In this document: in pieces, positions 33,177-40,827 of the stretch | Layout of the letters: each line of letters opens with the position of its first letter | Position numbering within the stretch: the stretch's first letter is position 1 | From: Streptomyces showdoensis | Lineage (GTDB): Bacteria > Actinomycetota > Actinomycetes > Streptomycetales > Streptomycetaceae | Length of the DNA: 56,012 bases | Direction of reading: 5' to 3' | Assembly (NCBI RefSeq): GCF_039535475.1 | Contig: NZ_BAAAXG010000023.1 | Span: 1 to 56,012, forward strand | The notes under the pieces: generated by a model | The model's database searches: none | The model's input: only the letters and a program-made list of their open reading frames with translations | What the model was told of the DNA's origin: nothing | Translations under genes and position numbers: made by a program

Positions 33177-33590
33177 ATGAAGGCACACGTCAGCTCGATC
33201 CTCCTCGGTGTCCGGGACCTGGACCGCGCCAAGCAGTTCTACACCGAGGGCCTCGGCTGGAAGATCGAGAACGACTACGGCGTCTCCGTGTTCTTCGAGT
33301 CGGACGGCGCCTCGCCGGTCGGCTTCTACAGCCGCGAGGGCCTCGCCGGCCAGGTCGGCACGGATCCCGAAGGCAGCGGCTTCAGCGGACTGGTGCTCAC
33401 CTACGTCGTCCGCAGCGAGGCACGGGTCGAGGAGATCATGGCCGAGGCGCACAAGGCCGGTGCCACGATCCTCAAGCCCGCCGGCGCTCTGCCGTGGGGC
33501 GGGTACGGCGGCACCTTCGCCGACCCGGAAGGCTACGTCTGGAGCCTCGGCTACAGCGACTCGGGACCCGACCAGCCCTACGCCGAGTAG
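33177..33590 (+). CDS. VOC-family (glyoxalase-fold) protein
   Basis: 137 residues, one VOC module: VSSILLGVRDLDRAKQFYTEGLGWKIENDYGVSVFFES, LVLTYVVRSEARVEEIMAEAHKAGATILKPAGALPWGGYGGTFADPEGYVWSLGY. WGGYGGTFADPEGYVW closely parallels the WGYGGVVQAPDGTIW of the preceding two-module protein, so the pair may derive from duplication. It has a good ribosome site (AAGGAG), unlike the two genes with the shared promoter element, and lies 123 bp after the previous stop, so it could be read from the same transcript. Confidence 0.9.
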   Translation: MKAHVSSILLGVRDLDRAKQFYTEGLGWKIENDYGVSVFFESDGASPVGFYSREGLAGQVGTDPEGSGFSGLVLTYVVRSEARVEEIMAEAHKAGATILKPAGALPWGGYGGTFADPEGYVWSLGYSDSGPDQPYAE

Positions 33591-33687
33591 CCGCGACGCG
33601 GCGGACCCGGATGGCGGGCCGTCCGCATCGGCATCCGTATCCGCATCCGCATCCGCCGTGTAGCAGTCAGAACGACAGGAGAAGACC

Positions 33688-34122
33688 ATGAAGTTCAGGT
33701 CCCAGGTCGAGCCGCCCGAGCCCATGCGGGGCCTGGAGGTCCCGCCCGAGGTGGTGGCGGCGCTCGGCGGCGGCGCGCGGCCGCCGGTGACGATCACGGT
33801 CAACGGGCATTCCTGGAAGAGCCGGGTCGCCATCCTGCGCGGCCGCCACCTGCTCGGCCTCAGCATCGCCAACCGCCGGGCCGCGGGCGTCGAGATCGGC
33901 GAGGAGGTCGAGGTCGAGCTGGAGCTCGACACCGAGCCGCGCGTCGTCGCCGAGCCCCCGGACTTCGCCCGAGCCCTGGACGACGATCCGCTCGCCCGCG
34001 CCGCGTACGACGACCTCACCCAGAGCCGCAAGCGCGAGCACGTACGCGCCGTCGAGAGCGCGAAGAAGCCCGAGACGCGCCGGCGGCGCATCGAGAAGGT
34101 CATCGCCACCCTGCGGGGCTGA
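33688..34122 (+). CDS. YdeI/OmpD-associated-type protein (DUF1905 plus YdeI C-terminal motif)
   Basis: 144 residues. The first part resembles DUF1905 (MKFRSQVEPP, LEVPPEVVAALGGGARPPVTITVNGHSWKSRVAILRGRHLLGLSIANRRAAGVEIGEEVEVELELD). The C-terminal part has the bacteriocin-protection YdeI motif FARALDDDPLARAAYDDLTQSRKREHVRAVESAKKPETRRRRIEKVIATLR. Soluble, without signal peptide. An AGGAGA ribosome site precedes the ATG. Such proteins are frequent near VOC and DoxX genes in actinomycetes; their biochemical activity is not established. Confidence 0.88.
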   Translation: MKFRSQVEPPEPMRGLEVPPEVVAALGGGARPPVTITVNGHSWKSRVAILRGRHLLGLSIANRRAAGVEIGEEVEVELELDTEPRVVAEPPDFARALDDDPLARAAYDDLTQSRKREHVRAVESAKKPETRRRRIEKVIATLRG

Positions 34123-34210
34123 ACCCCGAACACGCGAAGTCTCCGCTCCGCCGGCACCGCATGCGCCGCGCGGAGGCCTCATCCTGCCCGACCACCCCTG
34201 GGGAACACGT

Positions 34211-34675
34211 ATGTCCAAGCGACTCATGACCGTCCTGTACTGGTTCCTGGCCCTCGAGTTCGCGCTGGGTGCCGTGACCAAGTGCTGGCCGGGAGACACG
34301 ATCTTCAGCTCGGCCTACTCCACGAAGTTCGAGGAGTGGGGATACCCGTCCTGGATGCGCTTCGTGGTCGGCGCGCTGGAGGGCGCAGCCGCCGTCCTGC
34401 TCGTGATCCCGGACAAGCGGACCCGCTTCCTGGGCGCCACCACGCTGATGTTCGTGCTCACCGGCGCGGTCACCACCCACATCGTCCACCACGACCCGAC
34501 GGTGGAGAGCTGGGCCGCACCGACCCACCTCCTCGTCATGGGCATCCTCGCGCTGGCCAACTGGCCCGCCGACTGGCGAGACCTCGTACGGAGCTCCCAC
34601 GCCGCCCCGACGGCCCGAACCCCGCGTCCCTCCGAGGAAAGGGCGAGGGCGCACCAGTGTGGAGGGACTCCCTGA
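34211..34675 (+). CDS. DoxX-like small integral membrane protein
   Basis: 154 residues with four membrane segments: LMTVLYWFLALEFALGAVTKCW, MRFVVGALEGAAAVLLVIP, FLGATTLMFVLTGAVTTHIV and PTHLLVMGILALANWPADW, followed by a hydrophilic tail. The layout fits DoxX/DoxD-like proteins, whose role in actinomycetes is mostly linked to redox or membrane stress but is undefined for this subgroup. It lies 88 bp after the YdeI-like gene and ends 33 bp before a convergent gene; GTCCC-GAA-GGGAC near 34689 in that gap may be a weak shared terminator. Confidence 0.82.
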   Translation: MSKRLMTVLYWFLALEFALGAVTKCWPGDTIFSSAYSTKFEEWGYPSWMRFVVGALEGAAAVLLVIPDKRTRFLGATTLMFVLTGAVTTHIVHHDPTVESWAAPTHLLVMGILALANWPADWRDLVRSSHAAPTARTPRPSEERARAHQCGGTP

Positions 34676-34708
34676 CCTTCACCGACCCGTCCCGAAGGGA
34701 CCGGCCGC

Positions 34709-35137
34709 TCAGTCGGCCCAGCCTTCGGTGTTCGCGTACGACTCGTAGGAGTACCGCGTGCGGCGGTCCCACTCCTCGCCGGTGATGCTTCTGTACGCCC
34801 GGTCCGGTGCGGAGAGCAGGCTCTCGGCCCAGACGAGGTCGGTGGCGTACGGCGTGAAGGCCGCGGCGTCTCTGAGGACCTCGTCGAACTCGGTGCGGCC
34901 GGCCGCGACGACCGCGGCACGTGTGTAGAGAAACGCGTCCGCGCTCAGGTCGTGTCCGTACTCTGTGCGGTCCAGCTGGTAGAGCGCCCATGAGAGTTGT
35001 TCGGCGAAGCCGATGACCAGCGACAAGGGTGACCGCGCGAGCCGCTCGGTCAGGGTGTCCGCAAGGAGGTCGGCGTCCGGGTCGGGTTCCGTTGGTCTGC
35101 AGTCTTCGATGAGCTGCCAGAAGGCGTCTTCGTTCAT
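34709..35137 (-). CDS. DUF4240 domain protein
   Basis: 142 residues beginning MNEDAFWQLIEDCRP and continuing LLADTLTERLARSPLSLVIGFAEQLSWALYQLDRTEYG, FLYTRAAVVAAGRTEFDEVLRDA, ending in the SITGEEWDRRTRYSYESYANTEGW motif. This matches DUF4240, common beside predicted toxin-immunity genes and SUKH/Imm families in Streptomyces. Soluble and acidic. The divergent gene at 35258 starts 120 bp away, so the two probably share a promoter region. Function unknown. Confidence 0.85.
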   Translation of the reverse strand: MNEDAFWQLIEDCRPTEPDPDADLLADTLTERLARSPLSLVIGFAEQLSWALYQLDRTEYGHDLSADAFLYTRAAVVAAGRTEFDEVLRDAAAFTPYATDLVWAESLLSAPDRAYRSITGEEWDRRTRYSYESYANTEGWAD

Positions 35138-35257
35138 ACGGGCGAGGATGCCGCAGGGGTCTGACAGTCCCGCAGGTCGTGGCTGCGGAGCAGAGGATCA
35201 GCCTGTGGACGCCTGGCGGAGGCCGAGGATGTCAGTGGTGGCTGTCAGTCTGGGCCT

Positions 35258-36049
35258 GTGCTGATCGACGGATACGAAGACGCCCCTCTGACGACTCGGG
35301 AGGACCTGCTGTCGCTGCCCGGGTTCTGGCCCGCCTACCTGCTGTGGCTCTGCCGGACCGGGGACGAGGAACCGCGGCCGGGGTGGTTCGGCGCCGACGA
35401 GGCGGACACGGACGCGGCGATCGAGGCGCTGACCGACGGGGAGCGGTGGCCGGTCTTCCGGATACCGTTCGGCGCCGGTCACTCCGTGGTCGTCGTGGGC
35501 CGCAACCTCGCCGATGACACGGGCACCGACTACTTCGTGACCCACGGGGAGTGGGAGCGCCACGGGCACCTCGCGAGCGTCGACGGGCACCACGCCGGCC
35601 CGGGACTCGCGTGGCGGGAGCTCGTGCACATCGCCGCCACCCCCGACCTGGATGCCCCGGGCGTCCATACGCATCACGCCCGCCTGCTGCTCCTCCTGCC
35701 CGTACTCGGTGACGCCGACCTTCCGCCCGAGGCGGCCTGGCTGGTCGCGGACGCGCTGCTCCAGGCAGGCGTCGGCGACGACGAGGCGCCCGGGCTGGCG
35801 GAGGCGCTTCTGGAGGAGCACCCGCTGTGGGAGTCACCCGAATGGACGCTGGCCGGTGCGTCCCCGCTCTCGGGCGGCGAGGATCCGTTCCCCGGCATCC
35901 TGTACTGCGACGACCCCCACAGCCCGCGGTGCGACACGCGACTCGCCCGAGGCATCACGCGCGACCAGAGCGCCCGGCTGGCCCGAGCGCTGGGGACGTG
36001 GCCCGCCGTGTGGGGCGAGGGGCACAATGGGCCGGGGCTCGTCGGCTAG
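35258..36049 (+). CDS. Hypothetical acidic protein
   Basis: 263 residues, GTG start (MLIDGYEDAPLTTREDLL). It is acidic and Trp-rich, soluble, with no signal peptide. Noted stretches are WPAYLLWLCRTGDEEPRPGWF, GAGHSVVVVGRNLADDTGTDYFVTHGEW and GEDPFPGILYCDDPHSPRCDTRLARGI. I recognise no catalytic motif. The look is that of polymorphic-toxin immunity or SUKH-like proteins, and the flanking genes (DUF4240, DUF2185/Imm33-like) fit an orphan immunity cluster, but this is inference. Its stop TAG lies within the AGGAGG ribosome site of the next gene, indicating translational coupling. Confidence 0.75.
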   Translation: MLIDGYEDAPLTTREDLLSLPGFWPAYLLWLCRTGDEEPRPGWFGADEADTDAAIEALTDGERWPVFRIPFGAGHSVVVVGRNLADDTGTDYFVTHGEWERHGHLASVDGHHAGPGLAWRELVHIAATPDLDAPGVHTHHARLLLLLPVLGDADLPPEAAWLVADALLQAGVGDDEAPGLAEALLEEHPLWESPEWTLAGASPLSGGEDPFPGILYCDDPHSPRCDTRLARGITRDQSARLARALGTWPAVWGEGHNGPGLVG

Positions 36050-36057
36050 GAGGCGAT

Positions 36058-36360
36058 GTGGACGGCTGCCTGCACGAAGGCTGTGGCCCGGCTCAGGGTC
36101 TCGCCCCGGACGATCACGTGTTCGTGTCCAAGCGCGTGTTCCGCGGGCGGCCGGTCATGCGTGTGCATCTCGACGAGGACGGGGACTGGCAGGCGTTCTC
36201 GGGCGCCGAACCGCGCTGGGTCGGACGGCCGAGGCTGATCCACGCGTCCCACTTGCTGGAACGCGATCCGTCGCTGGCCAGCCTGCCCGCCCTGCCCCTG
36301 GGCCATCTGGCGACCCGGGACGAGGTTTCCGGAACGGAATGGCAGATCTTCCGGGAGTGA
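36058..36360 (+). CDS. DUF2185 (Imm33-like) small protein
   Basis: 100 residues, GTG start 6 bases after AGGAGG, which overlaps the previous gene's stop. DHVFVSKRVFRGRPVMRVHLDEDGDWQAFSG matches the DUF2185 pattern (VSKrV...g..v.rv.r...dsGWqfls G). The rest, including DPSLASLPALPLGHLATRDEVSGTEWQIF, follows the same family. DUF2185 proteins are treated as immunity proteins (Imm33) in polymorphic-toxin surveys, and many are orphans. No toxin gene is visible here. The longer open frame upstream (from 35827) runs antiphase through the preceding gene and is not used. Confidence 0.75.
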   Translation: MDGCLHEGCGPAQGLAPDDHVFVSKRVFRGRPVMRVHLDEDGDWQAFSGAEPRWVGRPRLIHASHLLERDPSLASLPALPLGHLATRDEVSGTEWQIFRE

Positions 36361-36499
36361 CGCGGGGCCGGCACCGCCTCCGACCCGTCGCGGTGCGCCG
36401 GGCGGACGAGACCGCGCCCGCCGGGACACACCTGCCTCGCGAGCTTGTGGTGGTGAGGCCTGCGCGCCGAGGGAGGACGTCGGCCCGGCGGGCCGCTGG

Positions 36500-36982
36500 T
36501 CAGCTCGTTTCGTACGCGTCGGGCAACAGCTTCGTGAGCTCGCCGGTGATCGCGGCGCGCAGTTCGTCATGTCGTGCGTCCAGCCGGTGGACCGGGTCTG
36601 TTCGCTCGCTCCCGTAGCGCCAGACGGGGCCGTGCCGGAGGGCCGGGGGCTCCCAGTCGTAGCGGGCGTGGACGTGGCCGTGGAGGTGCTCCCAAGAGTT
36701 GCCCAGCACTTCGTAGTTGAGGCGGCGGAAGTCCGAGTCGTGCCGTCGGCAGGCTGCCTCGACGGCTTCTCCGAGGAGGGAGAGGTCGAACAGGAAGCGG
36801 GCTCGCTCCGGTCGGGGGAGATCGGTCAGGTGATCCGCCTGGCCCGCGTACAACAGGAGGCAGTAGCCGGGGAGGTGCTGGACGTCGCCGATGACGGCCC
36901 AGCCCGTCCTCATGCGGGCCAGCACGGTGGGGTTCTCGCCCCGCTCGGCGGCACCCAAACGGTCGTTCATCCAGGTATCCAC
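36500..36982 (-). CDS. HIT-family protein (histidine-triad nucleotide-binding)
   Basis: 160 residues from GTG 36982 (VDTWMNDRLGAAERGENPTVLARMRTGWAVIGDVQHLPGYCLLLY). The histidine triad is present as HLHGHVHARYDWEPP (His-x-His-x-His-x-His), and AGQADHLTDLPRPERARFLFDLSLLGEAVE is the usual helical segment. HIT enzymes hydrolyse or transfer nucleotides on phosphoramidates and dinucleoside polyphosphates. The frame is open further upstream, but those residues overlap a decayed gene on the other strand and are not conserved in type, so the short start is preferred. Confidence 0.88.
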   Translation of the reverse strand: MDTWMNDRLGAAERGENPTVLARMRTGWAVIGDVQHLPGYCLLLYAGQADHLTDLPRPERARFLFDLSLLGEAVEAACRRHDSDFRRLNYEVLGNSWEHLHGHVHARYDWEPPALRHGPVWRYGSERTDPVHRLDARHDELRAAITGELTKLLPDAYETS

Positions 36983-37019
36983 GGCCCCATGGATACCAGC
37001 CACGAAGGGGAGTTCGGGC

Positions 37020-37331
37020 AGCGTCGTCCGGGTCGGCTGGTACGGCCCTCCCCTGGGGGCGCTGCTCGCCGAGGGGCTCCTCGACTGGGTGGGCTTCGAC
37101 ATCAAGGCGCGGCCCGACTCCGACGCGTACGACACGATCACGGGCGTGCGCAACAGCGCGGGGCCCGCCAGAAGGAGCCTGGAGCTGTTGCTGGACTCCG
37201 GCACGGACTACCAGCTGCGGACCACCGTCGATCCGGCACTGATGGGAGCCGACGAGGTCGCCGCTCTCGGTTCCTGGCTGGAGGAGCAGGGGCTGCGCGG
37301 ACATGTTTGGCAGACGGCGCGGGAGGGGTGA
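37020..37331 (+). pseudogene. C-terminal remnant of an anaerobic ribonucleotide-reductase-activating (NrdG-type) radical SAM protein
   Basis: The frame reads LGALLAEGLLDWVGFDIKARPDSDAYDTITG, RRSLELLLDSGTDYQLRTTVDPALMGADEVAALGSWLEEQGLRGHVWQTARE. These are the last ~100 residues of actinobacterial NrdG/activase proteins, in which a GL...GVLLAEGLLDWVGFDIKA core strand follows the radical SAM half. The CxxxCxxC cluster motif and all upstream parts are missing; the 5' side abuts the HIT gene start. No nrdD-type reductase gene lies nearby. Hence a truncated remnant, not a sequencing frameshift. Confidence 0.75.
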
Positions 37332-37374
37332 AGGACGCCCTCCCCGGGGCATCGTCGGTCGGTGCGGACCGGGT

Positions 37375-39516
37375 TCAACTCCTCGCGCGCGCCAGCAAGG
37401 TGCGGGCGAGGGCGACGTGGCGGTGGGTGGGTTCGAGGACCGTGTGCGCGTCGTGGAGGATGCGGGACAGTTCCGCGGCCGCCTCGGCTTCGTGGTTGGC
37501 GGCCAGTAGCGCCTGGGCGCGCTGGACGCGGCTGTGCATGACGTGGGGGTGTTCCTCGCCCAGGAGCCGGCTGCGTTCGGCCACGAGCCGGGTGAACTCG
37601 GCGATCGCCTCGTCCGTGCGGCCCGCGCGGGCGGCGAAGGCCGCCTGGGTGCTGCGTATGGCGAGGGTGTGCGCGTCCTGGGCGCCCAGGACGCGTTCGG
37701 CATCCGCGAGGAGCAGGCGCAGCTGTCGTTCGCTGTCCGGCAGGCCGTCGGCAGGGTCGCCCGTGAGGCTGGAGAACCAGATGAGGCTGCGCCGTGCGGC
37801 CAGCACCTGGGGGTGATCGGTGCCCTCGAGCCGGACGCGGTCCTCAAGGAGCCGTTGCAGCCGGCGGACGGCCGTGGTCGTGTCGCCCGCCTCGCCGGCG
37901 AAGTACGCCTGCTGGTGCCGGGCCGCCAGCGTGTCGGGGTGATCGGCTCCCAGGGCCGCGGTGGTGTCGGCCACCAGGCGGGTGAAGGCGGCGGCGGCGC
38001 GCTCCGGTTCGCCCGCCTCGCCCACGAAGAACGCCCACTGGTGCACGGCGGCCAGCGTCTCGGGGTGCCCGGGGCCGAGGTCGGACCGTCGGCGCAGGAC
38101 GATGTCGTGGAGCGCCGTCGCGGCCTGCCGCGGCCGCCCCCGGTCGCCCACCACGATCGCCAGCATGAAGTCCGCGCCCGCCGTCCCGCCCTCGCGGGCC
38201 CGCTCCAGAGCCGCGGCAGCTCGCGGCAGCCGTCCCGCCTGATGGGCCACGAGCCCCATGTCGTACGCGTCGGCCGGCTCCGCCCGGGCGAGCAGCGAGT
38301 CCCAGAGGTGGTCCGGTACGGCAGGCAGGTCCGGGGCGGTCAGGAGGTAGTCGAAGGCGGTGTACCCCTGGCTGTAGTTCCCCATCAGCAGCCCGCTCGT
38401 GGCGTAGGCGGCCCTGCACGCCCACAGCATCGCCTCGTCGAAGGGCTCGGGCTGGAGGTCGGGCCCGCCGCGTTCGGCCAGGTAGGGGAGGTGCAGCTCC
38501 AGGAGCCAGTCGCGGCTCGCCGGCCGGCGCAGCCCCGAGCGGCGGCAGTCCACCGCCGCGGCGACGATGGCCGCGCCGCGGGGATTGGCGCCGGGCGCCC
38601 AGGCGTTCCGCCACGCCGCGAGCAGCTCGGGGCCGGCGGCCATGATCTCCGCGAGGCCGAACCGGTCGCAGCTGTCCAGCGCGAGGTCGATCCGGGGATC
38701 CCCTCGGTGGGCCGCCGCGCGCTGCTGCTCCGCGGTCGACCAGCGGCGTTCCAGGCGGACCTGCACGGCCGAGGCCAGGACATCGCGCTGCACCCGCCAG
38801 GCGTCCCGGTCCGATCCGGTCAGCCGGCTCTCCTCGCGGGCGTCGTAGCGGCGGAACTCCTGCGACCGCATCGTCGCCAGGACGGCGACGCGGCCCGGTC
38901 TGCGCTCCAGGAGACCGTTCAGCAGGGCGCTGGTCACCCCGTCGGCCCCCAGGTAGTTCTCGAGGTCGTCCAGCCACAACACGGCGCGGCGGGCACGCCG
39001 GACCGCCTCCGCCGCCGCGGCGAGCCCGCCTCGGTCCAGGGGGCGCACGAACACGTGCCGCGGAAAGGACGACCGGACCACCTCGTACGCGAGCCGGGTC
39101 TTGCCGGCGGTCGACTCGCCCACGACGAGCACGAAGCCGCCGCCCCGCAGGGCCTGACGCAGCAGCGGCTCGGCGTCGCGCCGCACGTACGGCGGTGCAC
39201 CGCGATGGCCGGCGTGCTCCTCCGCCGGATGGACGCCGGCCAGTTCGGGACGGCTCAGCTGCTCGACCCTGGGCAGACGCCCTGCCGGCGTCCGCAGCAG
39301 CACGCCGGCGGACGTGGCGGTGCGCTGGGGTTGAAGACGTTCCGCGAGCAAGGTGTACAGCGTCGTACTGGCCGCGCCGATGCCCGTCGCCAGAGGCCCG
39401 GAGGTCCACATGGCGGCCAGCCCCAGGGCCGTGGCGCCCACGCCCACCGCCGTCAGGTACCTCCACCAGCCCGGCGACGCCGGCCGAGCGGCGTCGCGTC
39501 GGAGAAACAGTGACAC
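37375..39516 (-). CDS. Membrane-anchored NTPase with C-terminal TPR region
   Basis: 713 residues. Two N-terminal membrane segments (about 17-37 and 40-58). A predicted STAND-like NTPase follows, with Walker A GESTAGKT at 133-140 and a Walker-B-like RRAVLWLDDLENYLG near 176-190; SQEFRRYD and helical stretches come next. From about residue 400 there are tetratricopeptide-like repeats of the Kinesin-light-chain type (VVGDRGRPRQAATALHDIVLRRRSDLGPGHPETLAAVHQWAFFVGEAGEPERAAAAFTRLVAD, and two or three more with ALGADHPDTL, LEGTDHPQVL, LLGEEHPHVM). Streptomyces has many such orphan proteins; the design suggests a surface or membrane sensor with regulated NTP hydrolysis. The gene stands alone. Confidence 0.85.
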   Translation of the reverse strand: MSLFLRRDAARPASPGWWRYLTAVGVGATALGLAAMWTSGPLATGIGAASTTLYTLLAERLQPQRTATSAGVLLRTPAGRLPRVEQLSRPELAGVHPAEEHAGHRGAPPYVRRDAEPLLRQALRGGGFVLVVGESTAGKTRLAYEVVRSSFPRHVFVRPLDRGGLAAAAEAVRRARRAVLWLDDLENYLGADGVTSALLNGLLERRPGRVAVLATMRSQEFRRYDAREESRLTGSDRDAWRVQRDVLASAVQVRLERRWSTAEQQRAAAHRGDPRIDLALDSCDRFGLAEIMAAGPELLAAWRNAWAPGANPRGAAIVAAAVDCRRSGLRRPASRDWLLELHLPYLAERGGPDLQPEPFDEAMLWACRAAYATSGLLMGNYSQGYTAFDYLLTAPDLPAVPDHLWDSLLARAEPADAYDMGLVAHQAGRLPRAAAALERAREGGTAGADFMLAIVVGDRGRPRQAATALHDIVLRRRSDLGPGHPETLAAVHQWAFFVGEAGEPERAAAAFTRLVADTTAALGADHPDTLAARHQQAYFAGEAGDTTTAVRRLQRLLEDRVRLEGTDHPQVLAARRSLIWFSSLTGDPADGLPDSERQLRLLLADAERVLGAQDAHTLAIRSTQAAFAARAGRTDEAIAEFTRLVAERSRLLGEEHPHVMHSRVQRAQALLAANHEAEAAAELSRILHDAHTVLEPTHRHVALARTLLARARS

Positions 39517-39769
39517 GCTGCCCCCATCGCGTGACGTGGGCTCCCATTTTCATCACGGGGCTCATCGCTGTCGAGGGCCTGTGAGAGCCGAGCCGAGGGG
39601 CTGGGGGCACGGAACGGATCGCGGTGGTGCCCGGTCTCCGGTGCCCGGCCTCCGGTGTCGGTGCCCGGTGGTGCTGCGCCGACCGCCTGAGTCCGAGAGG
39701 GGTGGCCGAGGCCGGGAGAAAAGTGGTGGCGGGCGGGACGGGAGTGGCGGCAGGGTGGACAGGGAGGAC

Positions 39770-40677
39770 ATGTGGCATGAAAGGCGGATCGCGCTCGTGG
39801 CGTTCACGACTCCCCGTTCGGCGGCAGGACTCTCGGTGCGGGCGTACCACCCCGGAGACGAGGCGGCGGTGCTCGGCCTGGTGGGCGCCGATCGCTTGCC
39901 CGGCCAGCCGCCGGCCACGCCGGGATGCTGGCCGAGGCGCTGGCGGGCCGCTCACCGGTCGACGGCGGATGGTGGGACGAGCTTGAGGCGCCCGTCACGG
40001 AGGTGATCTGTGACGCGACGGACCAGGTGCTCGGCGCCGTCTCGTACGCAAGGCGCCCTTCGGACCAGTCCGGGTTCATCCTGTGGCTGCACTGCCGAGA
40101 GGACGAGGGCCTGGCCGAGGCCCTGATCTCCCGGGCGCTCCACCGGCTCGGCACGGGCACGGTGCACGCCTTCGAGTTCGCCTCCGCCCTCACCCTCGGG
40201 CTGGAGGGCCTGCCGGCCCGCCACCGCCCCGCGACGCTCAAGGCCCTCGAAGCCGCTGGGTTCACCGGTCGCGACTCGTGGCGCTACATGCGCGCGGACC
40301 TGCCGGTCGCGGGACTCCCGCGCGCCGAGCGCTGCACCGTGGAGGAGTGCGAGGACCCTCCGGGCCGGCGACTGGAGGTCCGTGACGGCGCGGAACTCCT
40401 CGCGGAGGCCACCATCGGCCGCCCCGTCGACGGCGTCGGAGTGCTGTGGTGGATCGGCGTGGCCCAGGCCGCCCGCGGGCGAGGCACGGGCCTGGCGCTG
40501 CTCGGCTCGGCCCTCGACGAGCTGGCCGGGATCGGTGCCCGCGAGGTGATCCTCTACGTCGACGACGACGCCCCGCCCGGCGACACCGAACGCGACCGCA
40601 CCGCTGCCAACGGCCTGTACGACCGGGCCGGTTTCACCGAGGTCGACCGGCTGCACTGCTTCACCCGCGGTTCGTAG
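39770..40677 (+). CDS. GNAT-type N-acetyltransferase, frame broken near 39922
   Basis: Two frames give one protein of about 300 residues. MWHERRIALVAFTT, GLSVRAYHPGDEAAVLGLVGADRLPGQPPATPG comes from ATG 39770, with AGGGAGGA before it. It continues as MLAEALAGRSPVDGGWWDELEAPVTEV in the next frame. Restoring one base (CCGGG-C-ATG) near 39922 joins them. The C-terminal acetyltransferase core has GVLWWIGVAQAARGRGTGLALLGSALDELAGIGAREVILYVDDDAP, including the acetyl-CoA-binding RGRGTG. NGLYDRAGFTEVDRLH closes the fold. The N-terminal half looks like a second, degenerate GNAT-like domain. Substrate unknown. The deletion is probably a sequencing error since both parts are well conserved in type. Confidence 0.8.
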
Positions 40678-40753
40678 CCGCTTGAGGCCATCGGGGGGAG
40701 CGGCTGAACGTGTTCCTCACGCCGGGCGGTCCCGTGGAGGGGATGTCGCCCCT

Positions 40754-40781
40754 CGGACGGCGGACGGCGGACGGCGGACGG
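40754..40781. repeat. Four tandem 7-bp units
   Basis: CGGACGG repeated four times in the 150-bp gap between the convergent GNAT and repeat-protein genes, followed by CGGCGG. No coding role. Confidence 0.85.
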
Positions 40782-40827
40782 CGGCGGAGGCCCTGGGGGC
40801 CTGGGAGCCCGGGGGGACTCAGGGCCG

